DNA of 37,154 bases from Candidatus Phocaeicola excrementigallinarum. GTDB lineage: Bacteria; Bacteroidota; Bacteroidia; Bacteroidales; Bacteroidaceae. The stretch spans positions 1 through 37,154 of the forward strand of contig DWVR01000007.1 in the NCBI GenBank assembly GCA_019120125.1. Direction: 5' to 3'. Of this stretch, positions 1 to 7,712 are shown one piece after another. The notes under the pieces were generated by a model. It saw nothing but the letters and a program-made list of their open reading frames with translations, did not search any database and was not told where the DNA came from. The first letter of the stretch is position 1, and each line of letters starts with the position of its first letter. Made by a program: the position numbers and the translations under genes.

Positions 1-12
1 GGTGTTTTTTAT

Positions 13-57
13 ACGAATCGACAACGGTTCGCGGACGATTTGACAAATCGGGAACGG
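13..57. repeat. Two-unit array of ~22 bp imperfect palindromes
   Basis: Two tandem units (13-34 and 35-57) both begin ACGAWTYGACAA and end in a CGG-type motif. Each is partly self-complementary (GAATCG...CGGTTC in the first, CGATTTgacAAATCG in the second). The 22-23 bp period matches the array at 162-250 and others in this window, although the core sequence differs. It lies 3' of the TonB receptor gene. Function unknown. Confidence 0.5.
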
Positions 58-161
58 TTTTCTGATAATGATTTTTAATGAAACGGGCCTGTCCGGAAAA
101 GGATTTTAAGGAAAACAGGCCGTAAGAAAAGAAAATTTCACGGTCGCGGAAGGGCATGAAA

Positions 162-250
162 AAAACGCCTAGGCGTTTTGATCAAAACGTCAAGGCGTTT
201 TAAGTGAAACGTCAAGGCGTTTTGGATGAAACGCCCTGACGTTTTTTTTT
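162..250 (-). terminator. Four-unit palindromic array, probable terminator of the TonB receptor gene
   Basis: Four tandem units of 22-23 bp (about 162-183, 184-206, 207-228, 229-251) carry cores such as AAACGTCAAGGCGTTTT. The unit furthest from the gene reads, on the minus strand, AAAACGCCTAGGCG followed by a run of T, which is a good rho-independent terminator for the gene ending at 269. The other units could form alternative hairpins. What is seen is the repeat structure; termination is inferred. Confidence 0.6.
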
Positions 251-268
251 GGGAGAGGTAATGGACTG

Positions 269-2572
269 TCAATAGCTCAATTTCACCCCTGCGAAAAACG
301 AGCGGGGCATACCGGGACCGTATATATATCCCGAATCCCTGTCAGCTCCTTTGTCAAAGTCGTTCTGATAAGAGTTGAACAGATTCTGGACTCCCGCATT
401 GAGTTGAAGGGTCGTGCCCTTGTACAGGTCGAAGTCATACGACACCTTGAATCCCAGGTCCATGAAAGCACAGGTCTTTTCCGTCCGGTTCGCTTCAATA
501 TAGCCGGAATGGTGTTCCACGAGCATGGAGCCTGTGTATGTTCCGGACAGTGCGACATTCAACGGCTTTATGGGCGTATAAATCATGGTGAAATAACCAT
601 AAGTGTCAGGGGTGCGGAACATTCTTTTCTCTTCCGCCACTCCTCCGTCGTCCCATGAACGGGCTTTCTTGTATTCGGCGTTCTGAAGGGTGAATCCGGC
701 CTGCAGTTGCCATTTGTTACGCCAGGCAAGTTTCCCTTCCAACGTCATGCCATATACGTTTGCTCCATCCTCATTGCCCCGTTCCAGTATGATGACACCG
801 TTTTCCTTGCCGATCTCAGTGAGGGCGAACACGTCGTCTATATCGGTGAAAAAGCCCTCTATGAGAAGATTTCCCTGCCAGTCACCCCAACTGTGGTACA
901 TATCCGCCGATACACTCAGGCTTTGCGACTTTTCCTCTTCAAGATTGTCGGCCAGCCGGATTATGGATACCGTTCCGCCCACATTCTCGATATGAAGGTC
1001 CTCGTCAAAGACTTGCGGGGCACGGAATCCGAACGAGTAGCTTGCGCGCAGGTTGATATTCTCGTTCGGGTTGAAACGGATGTTCGCACGGGGACTGAAC
1101 ACCGGCTTTTCGAGCATGCTGTGCCAGTCAAGACGACCGCCGACCAGAATCCCCCACCTGTCGTTCTTCCATTCGTTTTGCGCGAATACGCTTCCTATCT
1201 TCGCTTTCTGCGATATGAACCTGTCATATCCCCATTGTGAGTCCTCAAGGTTTTCCTGATTGTATTCCGCTCCGGCGGTAAAGTCGGCAGGCATAAACAG
1301 GCACCTGGCGGCATGATATACATATTGGGAGCCGACCACAAAGGTCAGGTCCTTCGTCGCCCCGTACGCGTTAGGGTCTTGTCCTCCTCCGTAATAACTT
1401 TCCCTGTCAATGTGTTGCGCCGATGCGAACACACTCATACGGTGCTTTTCATCAGGACTGAAATAGTCGTACTTGACGCCTCCGGTATTGATGCTGTGCC
1501 GTACCTGTTCCGCTATGTTCGCCTCGTGCGCCGGACGGTCGAGCAAGTCGCCGCCCCTTCTGTATTCTTGAAGATGATGGTATTCAAGGGTCAGTTTTGA
1601 ATAGGTGCCCGTCTTGATGTACGAACGCATGCCCAATGTCTGGCTTTTGAGCTCGGGAAGTTCGGTGAATCCGTCACCGTCGTGGTCATACCCGGCCCTT
1701 TCCCTGTTTTGTCCGAACACGGCAATGCCCATTTTGCGGTCATCAGTGACCAGCGACGCATTGAGCGTCGTGTTGTTGTCAAAAGCCGCCCCGTCGCCAA
1801 CGCCGGTCAGGGTATGTGATATCTGGGCGGAATTCCTCGTCGGCTCCTTGGTGATGATGTTTATCGTTCCGGCAATGGCAGACGAGCCGAAAAGGGCGGA
1901 GCCTCCTCCCCTCATCACTTCCACGCGTTCAATCATATTGGCGGGAAGCTGCTCAAGACCGTACACGCCTGAGAGTGCGGTGAAAATAGGACGTGAGTCA
2001 ATGAGAATCTGAGTATACGGACCGTCAAGGCCGTTTATCCGCACTTGCTGAAAGCCACAATTCTGACAGTTGTTCTCTACCCTCACACCGGGTTGGAAGT
2101 TCAGTCCCTGTGCCAGGTTGCAAGAATTCGTGTATTCAAAAGTCTTCATGTTCATCACATTCACGAGAGTAGGGGCCATGCGGCGCGTGGTCTCGCTTCT
2201 ATTGGCCGAAACCACCACTCCCTCCAAGGAAATCATATCCTCTTCAATCTCGAAGTTTATTTCCAGGGTTTTTCCTTTCTTCAGGCTCACTTCGCGGGTT
2301 ATGGTCTTATATCCTATGGCGGAAACTTTTATTGTGAAATTCCCTTCAGGAAGGTTGATCAGATGGTAGTGCCCGGTCGCATCCGTTGTGGTGCCTATGG
2401 TGGTCCCTTGCAGCATGACTGTGATGTAGGGAAGGTGTTCGTCCGTGTGTTTGTTTACCACATGCCCTACGATGTTCGCGTCTGAATCTTTTACTGGATA
2501 TTCGTATGAATAAGATAGCCGGGGGAACAATGTGAGCATTGCCCCCAACAATATAATATATAATGGTTTCAT
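269..2572 (-). CDS. TonB-dependent outer-membrane receptor with N-terminal carboxypeptidase-regulatory-like domain
   Basis: 767 residues. A signal peptide (about 1-23) is followed by a CarboxypepD_reg-like domain (about 33-112), a plug domain (about 120-240, with a GLDGPYTQILIDSRP stretch and the typical MIERVEVMRGGGSALFG) and a C-terminal beta barrel ending in an aromatic residue (KLSY). It should import a ligand across the outer membrane using TonB-ExbBD energy. The plug carries a CxxC pair (C169, C172), unusual for sugar receptors and suggesting a metal or metal-complex ligand; this is inference. The gene lies 88 bp downstream of the small His-rich membrane protein and is probably in one operon with it, expressed from the promoter at 3043-3074. 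It is not a SusC: it is shorter, and no SusD is adjacent. Confidence 0.9.
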   Translation of the reverse strand: MKPLYIILLGAMLTLFPRLSYSYEYPVKDSDANIVGHVVNKHTDEHLPYITVMLQGTTIGTTTDATGHYHLINLPEGNFTIKVSAIGYKTITREVSLKKGKTLEINFEIEEDMISLEGVVVSANRSETTRRMAPTLVNVMNMKTFEYTNSCNLAQGLNFQPGVRVENNCQNCGFQQVRINGLDGPYTQILIDSRPIFTALSGVYGLEQLPANMIERVEVMRGGGSALFGSSAIAGTINIITKEPTRNSAQISHTLTGVGDGAAFDNNTTLNASLVTDDRKMGIAVFGQNRERAGYDHDGDGFTELPELKSQTLGMRSYIKTGTYSKLTLEYHHLQEYRRGGDLLDRPAHEANIAEQVRHSINTGGVKYDYFSPDEKHRMSVFASAQHIDRESYYGGGQDPNAYGATKDLTFVVGSQYVYHAARCLFMPADFTAGAEYNQENLEDSQWGYDRFISQKAKIGSVFAQNEWKNDRWGILVGGRLDWHSMLEKPVFSPRANIRFNPNENINLRASYSFGFRAPQVFDEDLHIENVGGTVSIIRLADNLEEEKSQSLSVSADMYHSWGDWQGNLLIEGFFTDIDDVFALTEIGKENGVIILERGNEDGANVYGMTLEGKLAWRNKWQLQAGFTLQNAEYKKARSWDDGGVAEEKRMFRTPDTYGYFTMIYTPIKPLNVALSGTYTGSMLVEHHSGYIEANRTEKTCAFMDLGFKVSYDFDLYKGTTLQLNAGVQNLFNSYQNDFDKGADRDSGYIYGPGMPRSFFAGVKLSY

Positions 2573-2660
2573 TTGTCTTATAAGGTTGTCTTGATTTGAA
2601 AAAGCATATAATGGCTCTTTCCCTGCCGAACGACGGGGAAGTCATATTCACTTAATTGCA

Positions 2661-3002
2661 TCAAGACAAGGCGGGAGGAGCACGCAGGGAAAGAGTTCCA
2701 CGCGTCATGGCTATAATGTCGGACAATGCCGGAAGAAGTATTATCCTGACAAGAAAAAGCCATAGTACCGGCATGAACGGTGACTGAAGGTCACCGGATG
2801 TCAGTATGTTTGATAAAAAGAATATTGTTTCAAGACTTTGTCTGGAATGGGTATGTTCGCCCGTACTGATATGGGAATGCACGATAATCACCCCGTTTAT
2901 CACATGGGTGTGACTGAATAGAGTAACGCTTCCTAAATGTACGACAAATACCAGTAGAAAGAAAAACCGGAAAAAAGCGATATGTTTCTTTTCTTTTGCC
3001 AA
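2661..3002 (-). CDS. Small His-rich membrane protein, possible metal-binding partner of the TonB receptor
   Basis: 113 residues, not recognised as a named family with certainty. A hydrophobic N-terminal helix (about 9-29) is followed by a predicted extracytoplasmic His cluster of form HTH-x8-HSH-x5-HTH (H31, H33, H42, H44, H50, H52), then a second hydrophobic helix (about 76-98). The repeated HxH motifs suggest zinc, copper or another transition metal. The start is a TTG at 3002; the codon just before it is a stop and no ATG occurs until near residue 99, so a non-ATG start is forced. A good Bacteroides-type promoter lies 41 bp upstream. Position directly before the CxxC-bearing TonB receptor suggests a joint role in metal sensing or uptake. 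Confidence 0.6.
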   Translation of the reverse strand: MAKEKKHIAFFRFFFLLVFVVHLGSVTLFSHTHVINGVIIVHSHISTGEHTHSRQSLETIFFLSNILTSGDLQSPFMPVLWLFLVRIILLPALSDIIAMTRGTLSLRAPPALS

Positions 3003-3042
3003 TCAAATACCAGTCAGTTATATCTTTTGATTTTTGAGGGGG

Positions 3043-3074
3043 CAAAATTAGCGAAATTTCTGTTACAATGCAAA
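3043..3074 (-). promoter_or_regulatory. Bacteroides-type promoter for the His-rich protein / TonB receptor operon
   Basis: On the minus strand TTTG (3074-3071), a 20 bp spacer, then TAATTTTG (3050-3043) match the Bacteroides sigma-ABfr pattern TTTG-N19-21-TAnnTTTG. Predicted transcription begins roughly 30 bp before the TTG start at 3002. No clear Fur or Zur palindrome was seen. Confidence 0.7.
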
Positions 3075-3100
3075 TTCCCATTCTCCCCCTCAGCCACAGG

Positions 3101-3616
3101 CTACAGGAGAATATCCTCCAGCGGCTTACGCTTCTTTTCCGGGACAGCCGCATCCGCGGCATAGCCCACCGGAACCATTACCACCGGCTCCACCCCGGAA
3201 GGCAGGCCGAGCGCCCCACGGCAAAGCGCCACATCGAAATTGCATACCCAGCAGGTGCCCAGGCCCACTTCCGTGGCCGCCAGACACAGATGTTCCACCG
3301 CGATGGCCACATCAATGTCTGCATGGTCCTTGCCGTCGGCCGGACGGTGCCACGACTCCCGATGGTCGGCACAGGCCACAATGATACACGGCACATCCGC
3401 CATCCATTCGCGCGGATAGGCCTTTTTCAGTTCCGCAAGTCTGCCGCTGTCCGTCACGACGGCAAAACGCCACGGCTGGAAATTGACCGCCGACGGGGCC
3501 AGTCTCACACACTCCATCACGTAATCCAGCTTGGACTGTTCCACCGGATCCGTGAGATAACGGCGCACCGAATGGCGCGCCTTGACCAAATCAAGCATCT
3601 TCATAAAAGTAAACAT
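3101..3616 (-). CDS. Nitroreductase family FMN oxidoreductase
   Basis: 171 residues, a short form of the FMN-dependent nitroreductase fold. Family marks are RHSVRRY near the N-terminus (R14-Y20, FMN phosphate contact region), SAVNFQPWRF (about 42-51), and GLGTCWVCNF in the C-terminal half. Members reduce nitro groups, quinones or flavins with NAD(P)H; the substrate cannot be told from sequence. Start could be M1, M5 or M7; the conserved region begins at MKMLDLVKARHS, so M5 (3604) is plausible. It lies downstream of the AspT-type transporter but a strong hairpin terminator sits between them, so it may depend on read-through or a weak promoter. Confidence 0.88.
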   Translation of the reverse strand: MFTFMKMLDLVKARHSVRRYLTDPVEQSKLDYVMECVRLAPSAVNFQPWRFAVVTDSGRLAELKKAYPREWMADVPCIIVACADHRESWHRPADGKDHADIDVAIAVEHLCLAATEVGLGTCWVCNFDVALCRGALGLPSGVEPVVMVPVGYAADAAVPEKKRKPLEDILL

Positions 3617-3627
3617 TTATCGTCAGA

Positions 3628-3677
3628 CAAAAAGCGCAGGGATACAGGAGGCTTTCATCACCCCTGTACCCCTGCGC
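3628..3677 (-). terminator. Rho-independent terminator after the AspT-type transporter
   Basis: An inverted repeat GCGCAGGGnTACAGG...CCTGTAnCCCTGCGC (3634-3677) is followed on the minus strand by a T run (3633-3629). It lies just after the transporter stop at 3693. Confidence 0.8.
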
Positions 3678-3692
3678 GGAAAATATCCGGAT

Positions 3693-5372
3693 CTAGGCGG
3701 CCAGCAACAGGATAAGCAGCTGCGCCGTAAGGATTCGCAAGAACATTGTCAACGGATAGACCGTAGAGTAACCTACCGCCGGAGCATCGTTGCCCGATGT
3801 CTGGTTGGCATACGCCAGCGCGGGAGGGTCGGTGTTGCTACCGGCGATAAGACCCATCAGCGTGAAGTAGTTGACACGATAATGCCACCGCGCGATGGCA
3901 CCGATGACTATCAGCGGAATAAACGTGATGAGGAAACCGATGAGCACATACAGCAGACCGTCGCCTTCGACCACCGTCTGCACGAAGTTCGCGCCCGCCT
4001 TGATTCCCACACTCGCCAGGAAGAGCACAAGTCCCACCTCACGCAGCATCAGGTTGGCGCTCATGGTGGTGTAGGTGACCAGCTTCACCTTGTAGCCGAA
4101 ACGGCCTATCAGGATAGAGATGATCAGCGGACCGCCGGCCAGACCCAGCTTCACCGGTGTAGGTATGCCCGGAATGGCGATAGGCAGGCTTCCGAAAAGA
4201 ATACCGCAAAGGATTCCGGCGAAAATGGTCACGATGTTCGGATGGTCCAGACGCTTCAACTGGTTACCCAGCAGTCCGGCCACACGCTCGATGGCATCCT
4301 GAGGACCGACCACCATCACGCGGTCGCCCACCTGCAGGCGCAGCTGACGCGAGGCGAAAAGGTCCATACCCGAACGGTTGACACGGGTGACGTTCACGCC
4401 ATACATACTGCTGAAGTGGATCTCTCCCAGCGTCTTTCCGTTTATGCTGGGCTGTGTCACCAGGATACGGCGTGACACCATCGTCTTGTCCTGCTGGTTG
4501 GAGATGTCCCACTCCTGATCTACTTTCGGACCGATGAACGCGACAATCGCCTCCGCGTCGTCCTCCGCGCAAATGATGTACATGCGGTCTCCCATCTGAA
4601 GTTCCGTCTTATAGTCCGGGATGAACATATGGCCTTTACGGATGATGCGAGAGCAGACAAAGTCGCGCGCCAGGAAGCGCTGCACCTGTGCGAAAGTCTT
4701 TCCGGGCAACGCCTCGTTGTGCATTTCCAACGAAAGGGAGAACGGTTTGAGATGCGGATTCGCCTCCTCACGCTGCTGGATCTCTTCCGCCTCACGGTCG
4801 GTGTCGATGCGGCAGATGTAGCGGATAAGGATCATGGAAAGGATGATACCCATCACACCCAACGGGTAGGCGCAGGCATAGCCGAGGGCGATTTCAGGAC
4901 CGTCGTAGCTCAGCTGCTGCAAAGCCTCGTTGGCGGCACCGAGTCCCGGGGTGTTGGTCACGGCCCCGCAAAGGATACCCACCATCATCGGAAGCTCCAC
5001 GCGGCCCTGAAGCCCGTAGTAGCAGACCAGCGCCACCACAATGTTCATCGCCACAATACCCATGGCAAGCAGGTTGAGCCTGACACCGCCTTCCTTGAAG
5101 GATGAGAAGAAAGAGGGACCTACCTGCAGACCGATGCAGTAGACGAACAGGATAAGTCCGAAATCCTGCAGGAACGAAAGAATGGCCGGATTTCCGGTAA
5201 ACCCTAAGTGTCCGACCAAGATTCCCGCGAACAGCACAAAAGTCACTCCGAGCGAGACGCCGAAGATCTTAATCTTTCCCAACAACACTCCCAGCGAGAT
5301 GACAAACGCATACAGCACCACGATATGGGCAATGGAGTCGGGATTCGTCAATAAATCTTGAAGCCAGTTCAT
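3693..5372 (-). CDS. AspT/YidE/YbjL-family membrane transporter with two TrkA-C domains
   Basis: 559 residues. Two hydrophobic halves (about 10-187 and 378-559) flank two soluble RCK_C (TrkA-C) domains at about 212-280 and 298-370. The inverted-topology repeats carry the conserved [12 protein letters not shown] (about 136-147) and [17 protein letters not shown] motifs. This is the layout of the aspartate:alanine exchanger family and of E. coli YidE/YbjL, whose substrates are largely unknown; an anion or amino-acid exchanger is likely. Length agrees with the family. It is monocistronic by context: a full promoter at 5398-5429 and a strong terminator at 3628-3677. Confidence 0.9.
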   Translation of the reverse strand: MNWLQDLLTNPDSIAHIVVLYAFVISLGVLLGKIKIFGVSLGVTFVLFAGILVGHLGFTGNPAILSFLQDFGLILFVYCIGLQVGPSFFSSFKEGGVRLNLLAMGIVAMNIVVALVCYYGLQGRVELPMMVGILCGAVTNTPGLGAANEALQQLSYDGPEIALGYACAYPLGVMGIILSMILIRYICRIDTDREAEEIQQREEANPHLKPFSLSLEMHNEALPGKTFAQVQRFLARDFVCSRIIRKGHMFIPDYKTELQMGDRMYIICAEDDAEAIVAFIGPKVDQEWDISNQQDKTMVSRRILVTQPSINGKTLGEIHFSSMYGVNVTRVNRSGMDLFASRQLRLQVGDRVMVVGPQDAIERVAGLLGNQLKRLDHPNIVTIFAGILCGILFGSLPIAIPGIPTPVKLGLAGGPLIISILIGRFGYKVKLVTYTTMSANLMLREVGLVLFLASVGIKAGANFVQTVVEGDGLLYVLIGFLITFIPLIVIGAIARWHYRVNYFTLMGLIAGSNTDPPALAYANQTSGNDAPAVGYSTVYPLTMFLRILTAQLLILLLAA

Positions 5373-5397
5373 AATATTAAATTTTAAATTCTGACGA

Positions 5398-5429
5398 CAA
5401 ATGTAACCAATTTAAGACAACAAGACAAA
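5398..5429 (-). promoter_or_regulatory. Bacteroides-type promoter for the AspT-type transporter
   Basis: On the minus strand TTTG (5429-5426), exactly 20 bp, then TACATTTG (5405-5398). The start codon is 26 bp further on. Confidence 0.75.
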
Positions 5430-5510
5430 CTTTTCATGCACAATATGCGGATATTGTGACAGGAAAGCACCGGAAAAAGACAACAGGACCGGAAAAAGAG
5501 GGCATGTCGG

Positions 5511-5607
5511 ATTAAAAAAAGAAAACGCGGGGACACAAAGACAGAGAGAGAGCCTTTATCTTAAAGCGATAAAATAAAGGCTCTGTGTGTCTTTGTGTCC
5601 CCGCGTT
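5511..5607 (-). terminator. Very long hairpin terminator after the M13 peptidase gene
   Basis: 5524-5607 is an inverted repeat with arms of about 36 bases (AACGCGGGGACACAAAGACA against its complement, continuing into GAGAGCCTTTAT/ATAAAGGCTC) and a small loop near 5560-5571. On the minus strand a T-rich tail follows (5525-5514). It ends the ABC-F / M13 peptidase operon. The stem is far longer than a usual terminator. Confidence 0.75.
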
Positions 5608-5650
5608 CCAGGGCAGTCCGGATCTCTCCGGCTGAATGTCCTATGCTGGC

Positions 5651-7690
5651 TTACCAGATGTCCACCCGGTTCTCGGGAGCCACATACAGGGAATCGTCAG
5701 GAGTGATGTGGAACGCGTCATACCATGCCTGGATGTGCGGCAACGCGCCGTTCACACGCCATCTGCCGAGAGAGTGAGGGTCGGACTTGGTATATACGCG
5801 GATCTGCTCGTCGCGGATATTTCCGGCCCAGAGGGTAGCGTAGGCAAGGAAGAAACGCTGTTCGGGAGTGAATCCGTCCTTCACTTCCAGCGGGGCGTCC
5901 TTCGTGGCGTTCCGGAAGGCCAGGTATGCCACGTTCAGTCCTCCGTGGTCGGCGATGTTCTCGCCCAAGGTGAGCTGTCCGTTCGCCTTCAGGCCCGGAA
6001 GCACCTCGATGTTGTTGAAGAAGTCGACCATCACCTGCGCACGTTCCTTGAAGCGGTCCGCGTCGCCTTCCGCCCACCAGTCGGTCAGGTTACCGTTCTT
6101 GTCGAACTGGCGGCCCTGGTCGTCGAACCCGTGAGTCATCTCGTGGCCGATCACCACACCAATGGCACCGTAATTGGCCGCGTCGTCCGCATCCATATTG
6201 AAGAACGGCGGCTGGAGAATGGCTGCCGGGAAGCAGATCTCGTTGGTCGACGGATTGTAGTATGCGTTGACGGTCTGCGGAGTCATCAGCCACTCGTCCT
6301 TGTCCACCGGCTTTCCGATACGGCCCATCATGTCGTTATATCCCCATTCAGAGGCACGGCAGACATTCGCCCAATAGGAATCGTTCTTGACCTCAAGGTT
6401 GGAATAATCCTTCCACTTGTCCGGATAACCTACTTTCACATGGAAAGCGTCCAGCTTCTCGTGAGCTCTCACCTTGGTGCTGTCGCTCATCCACTCCTGC
6501 GCGTCGATGCGCTCACCCAAAGCCACCTGCAGGTTCTTCACCAGCTTCACCATGCGTTCCTTGGCAGCCGCAGGGAAATATTTCTCCACATACATCTCGC
6601 CGACAAGCTCACCCAACATACCGTTTACGGAATTCACGGCACGCTTCCAGCGCGGCTGGTTCACCTGACGTCCGGACATCACCTTGCCGTAGAAATCGAA
6701 ACGTGCGGCCACAAAATCATCGCTCAGGCAAGAGGCAGCCGCGTCGAGCAGGTTGTATTCCAGATAAGAGACATGTTTCGACACAGGAAGCGCATTGACC
6801 AGTCTGGCCACTTCCTTGACCGGCTCAACCTGCTCCACATTCAGTTCGGCGGGAGCCTCGATGCCCAATGCCTTCACATACGCGTCCCAGTCGATGCCCG
6901 GAATCTGCTTCTTGAGCTCGGCGAAAGTCATCTTGTGATAGTTCGCTTCCGGATCACGGAGCTCGACAACATTCTTGGAGGCCTTGGCGATGGCGGTCTC
7001 TATTTCCATCACGTCATCCGTCTTCCGCTGTGCGTCGGCCTCAGAGAATCCGGCCAGCGTGAACAGTTTCGCGATATATTTCCTGTACTCCTTGCGGACA
7101 TTCTCCGTAATGCTGTCCGTATCCAGATAATATTCCTTCTGTCCCAAATTGATGCCGCCCTGATGCATCTGGAAAATGTTGACGGCGCTGTTTTTCGGAT
7201 CGGCATACACATAGCTTGAAAAATAAGTGCCGATTCCGTTCCGGCGGTACATCTCGGCTGACATCGGGATAATCTGGTTCTTGTCGCTCAAGGCCGCGAT
7301 CCTGTCGAGCAACGGCTTGACAGGAGCCGCGCCCTGCTCATTGAGCGTCACGCTGTCCATTGCCATATTATAAAGGTCGCCGATTTTCTGCGCCGCGGTA
7401 CCGGCCTCGTTCTGCTGTGCCGCAAGACTCTCTATCAGCTCACGCAACTGCTTCTGGTTGTTCTCGGCCAACAGGTCGAACGTGCCAAAACGGGAATATT
7501 CGGCTGTCAGAGGATGCGCGTCGTTCCATCCGCCACACGCGTAACGGAAAAAATCCTGACCGGCGGATACGGTAGTGTCCATGTTCGCCAGATCGATTCC
7601 GGAAGTATTCCCGGCTTCTTTCTGTCCGCCGCAGCTTGTCAGCACGGAAAATGCCAAGGCAGCCACGGCCAAATAATTTTTCTTGTCCAT
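5651..7690 (-). CDS. M13-family (neprilysin/PepO-like) zinc metallopeptidase lipoprotein
   Basis: 679 residues. The lipoprotein signal has its lipobox at VLTSC (C20), placing it in the periplasm or at a membrane surface. The M13 N-terminal domain (about 45-430) is followed by the catalytic domain with the substrate-binding NAYYNPSTNEICFPAAIL stretch, the zinc motif HEMTH (H516, E517, H520) and ENIADHGG (E577 as third zinc ligand, D581). All catalytic residues are present and the length is normal. Members cleave oligopeptides. It starts 22 bp after the ABC-F stop, so the two are probably co-transcribed; it ends at a very long hairpin. Confidence 0.95.
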   Translation of the reverse strand: MDKKNYLAVAALAFSVLTSCGGQKEAGNTSGIDLANMDTTVSAGQDFFRYACGGWNDAHPLTAEYSRFGTFDLLAENNQKQLRELIESLAAQQNEAGTAAQKIGDLYNMAMDSVTLNEQGAAPVKPLLDRIAALSDKNQIIPMSAEMYRRNGIGTYFSSYVYADPKNSAVNIFQMHQGGINLGQKEYYLDTDSITENVRKEYRKYIAKLFTLAGFSEADAQRKTDDVMEIETAIAKASKNVVELRDPEANYHKMTFAELKKQIPGIDWDAYVKALGIEAPAELNVEQVEPVKEVARLVNALPVSKHVSYLEYNLLDAAASCLSDDFVAARFDFYGKVMSGRQVNQPRWKRAVNSVNGMLGELVGEMYVEKYFPAAAKERMVKLVKNLQVALGERIDAQEWMSDSTKVRAHEKLDAFHVKVGYPDKWKDYSNLEVKNDSYWANVCRASEWGYNDMMGRIGKPVDKDEWLMTPQTVNAYYNPSTNEICFPAAILQPPFFNMDADDAANYGAIGVVIGHEMTHGFDDQGRQFDKNGNLTDWWAEGDADRFKERAQVMVDFFNNIEVLPGLKANGQLTLGENIADHGGLNVAYLAFRNATKDAPLEVKDGFTPEQRFFLAYATLWAGNIRDEQIRVYTKSDPHSLGRWRVNGALPHIQAWYDAFHITPDDSLYVAPENRVDIW

Positions 7691-7712
7691 AAGTCTTTAA
7701 TATTTAAAGTGA

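Noticed and set aside
5636-7219. 527-codon open frame opposite the M13 peptidase gene
   Set aside because: Shadow of the peptidase, which has all catalytic motifs; the antisense translation has no domain pattern.
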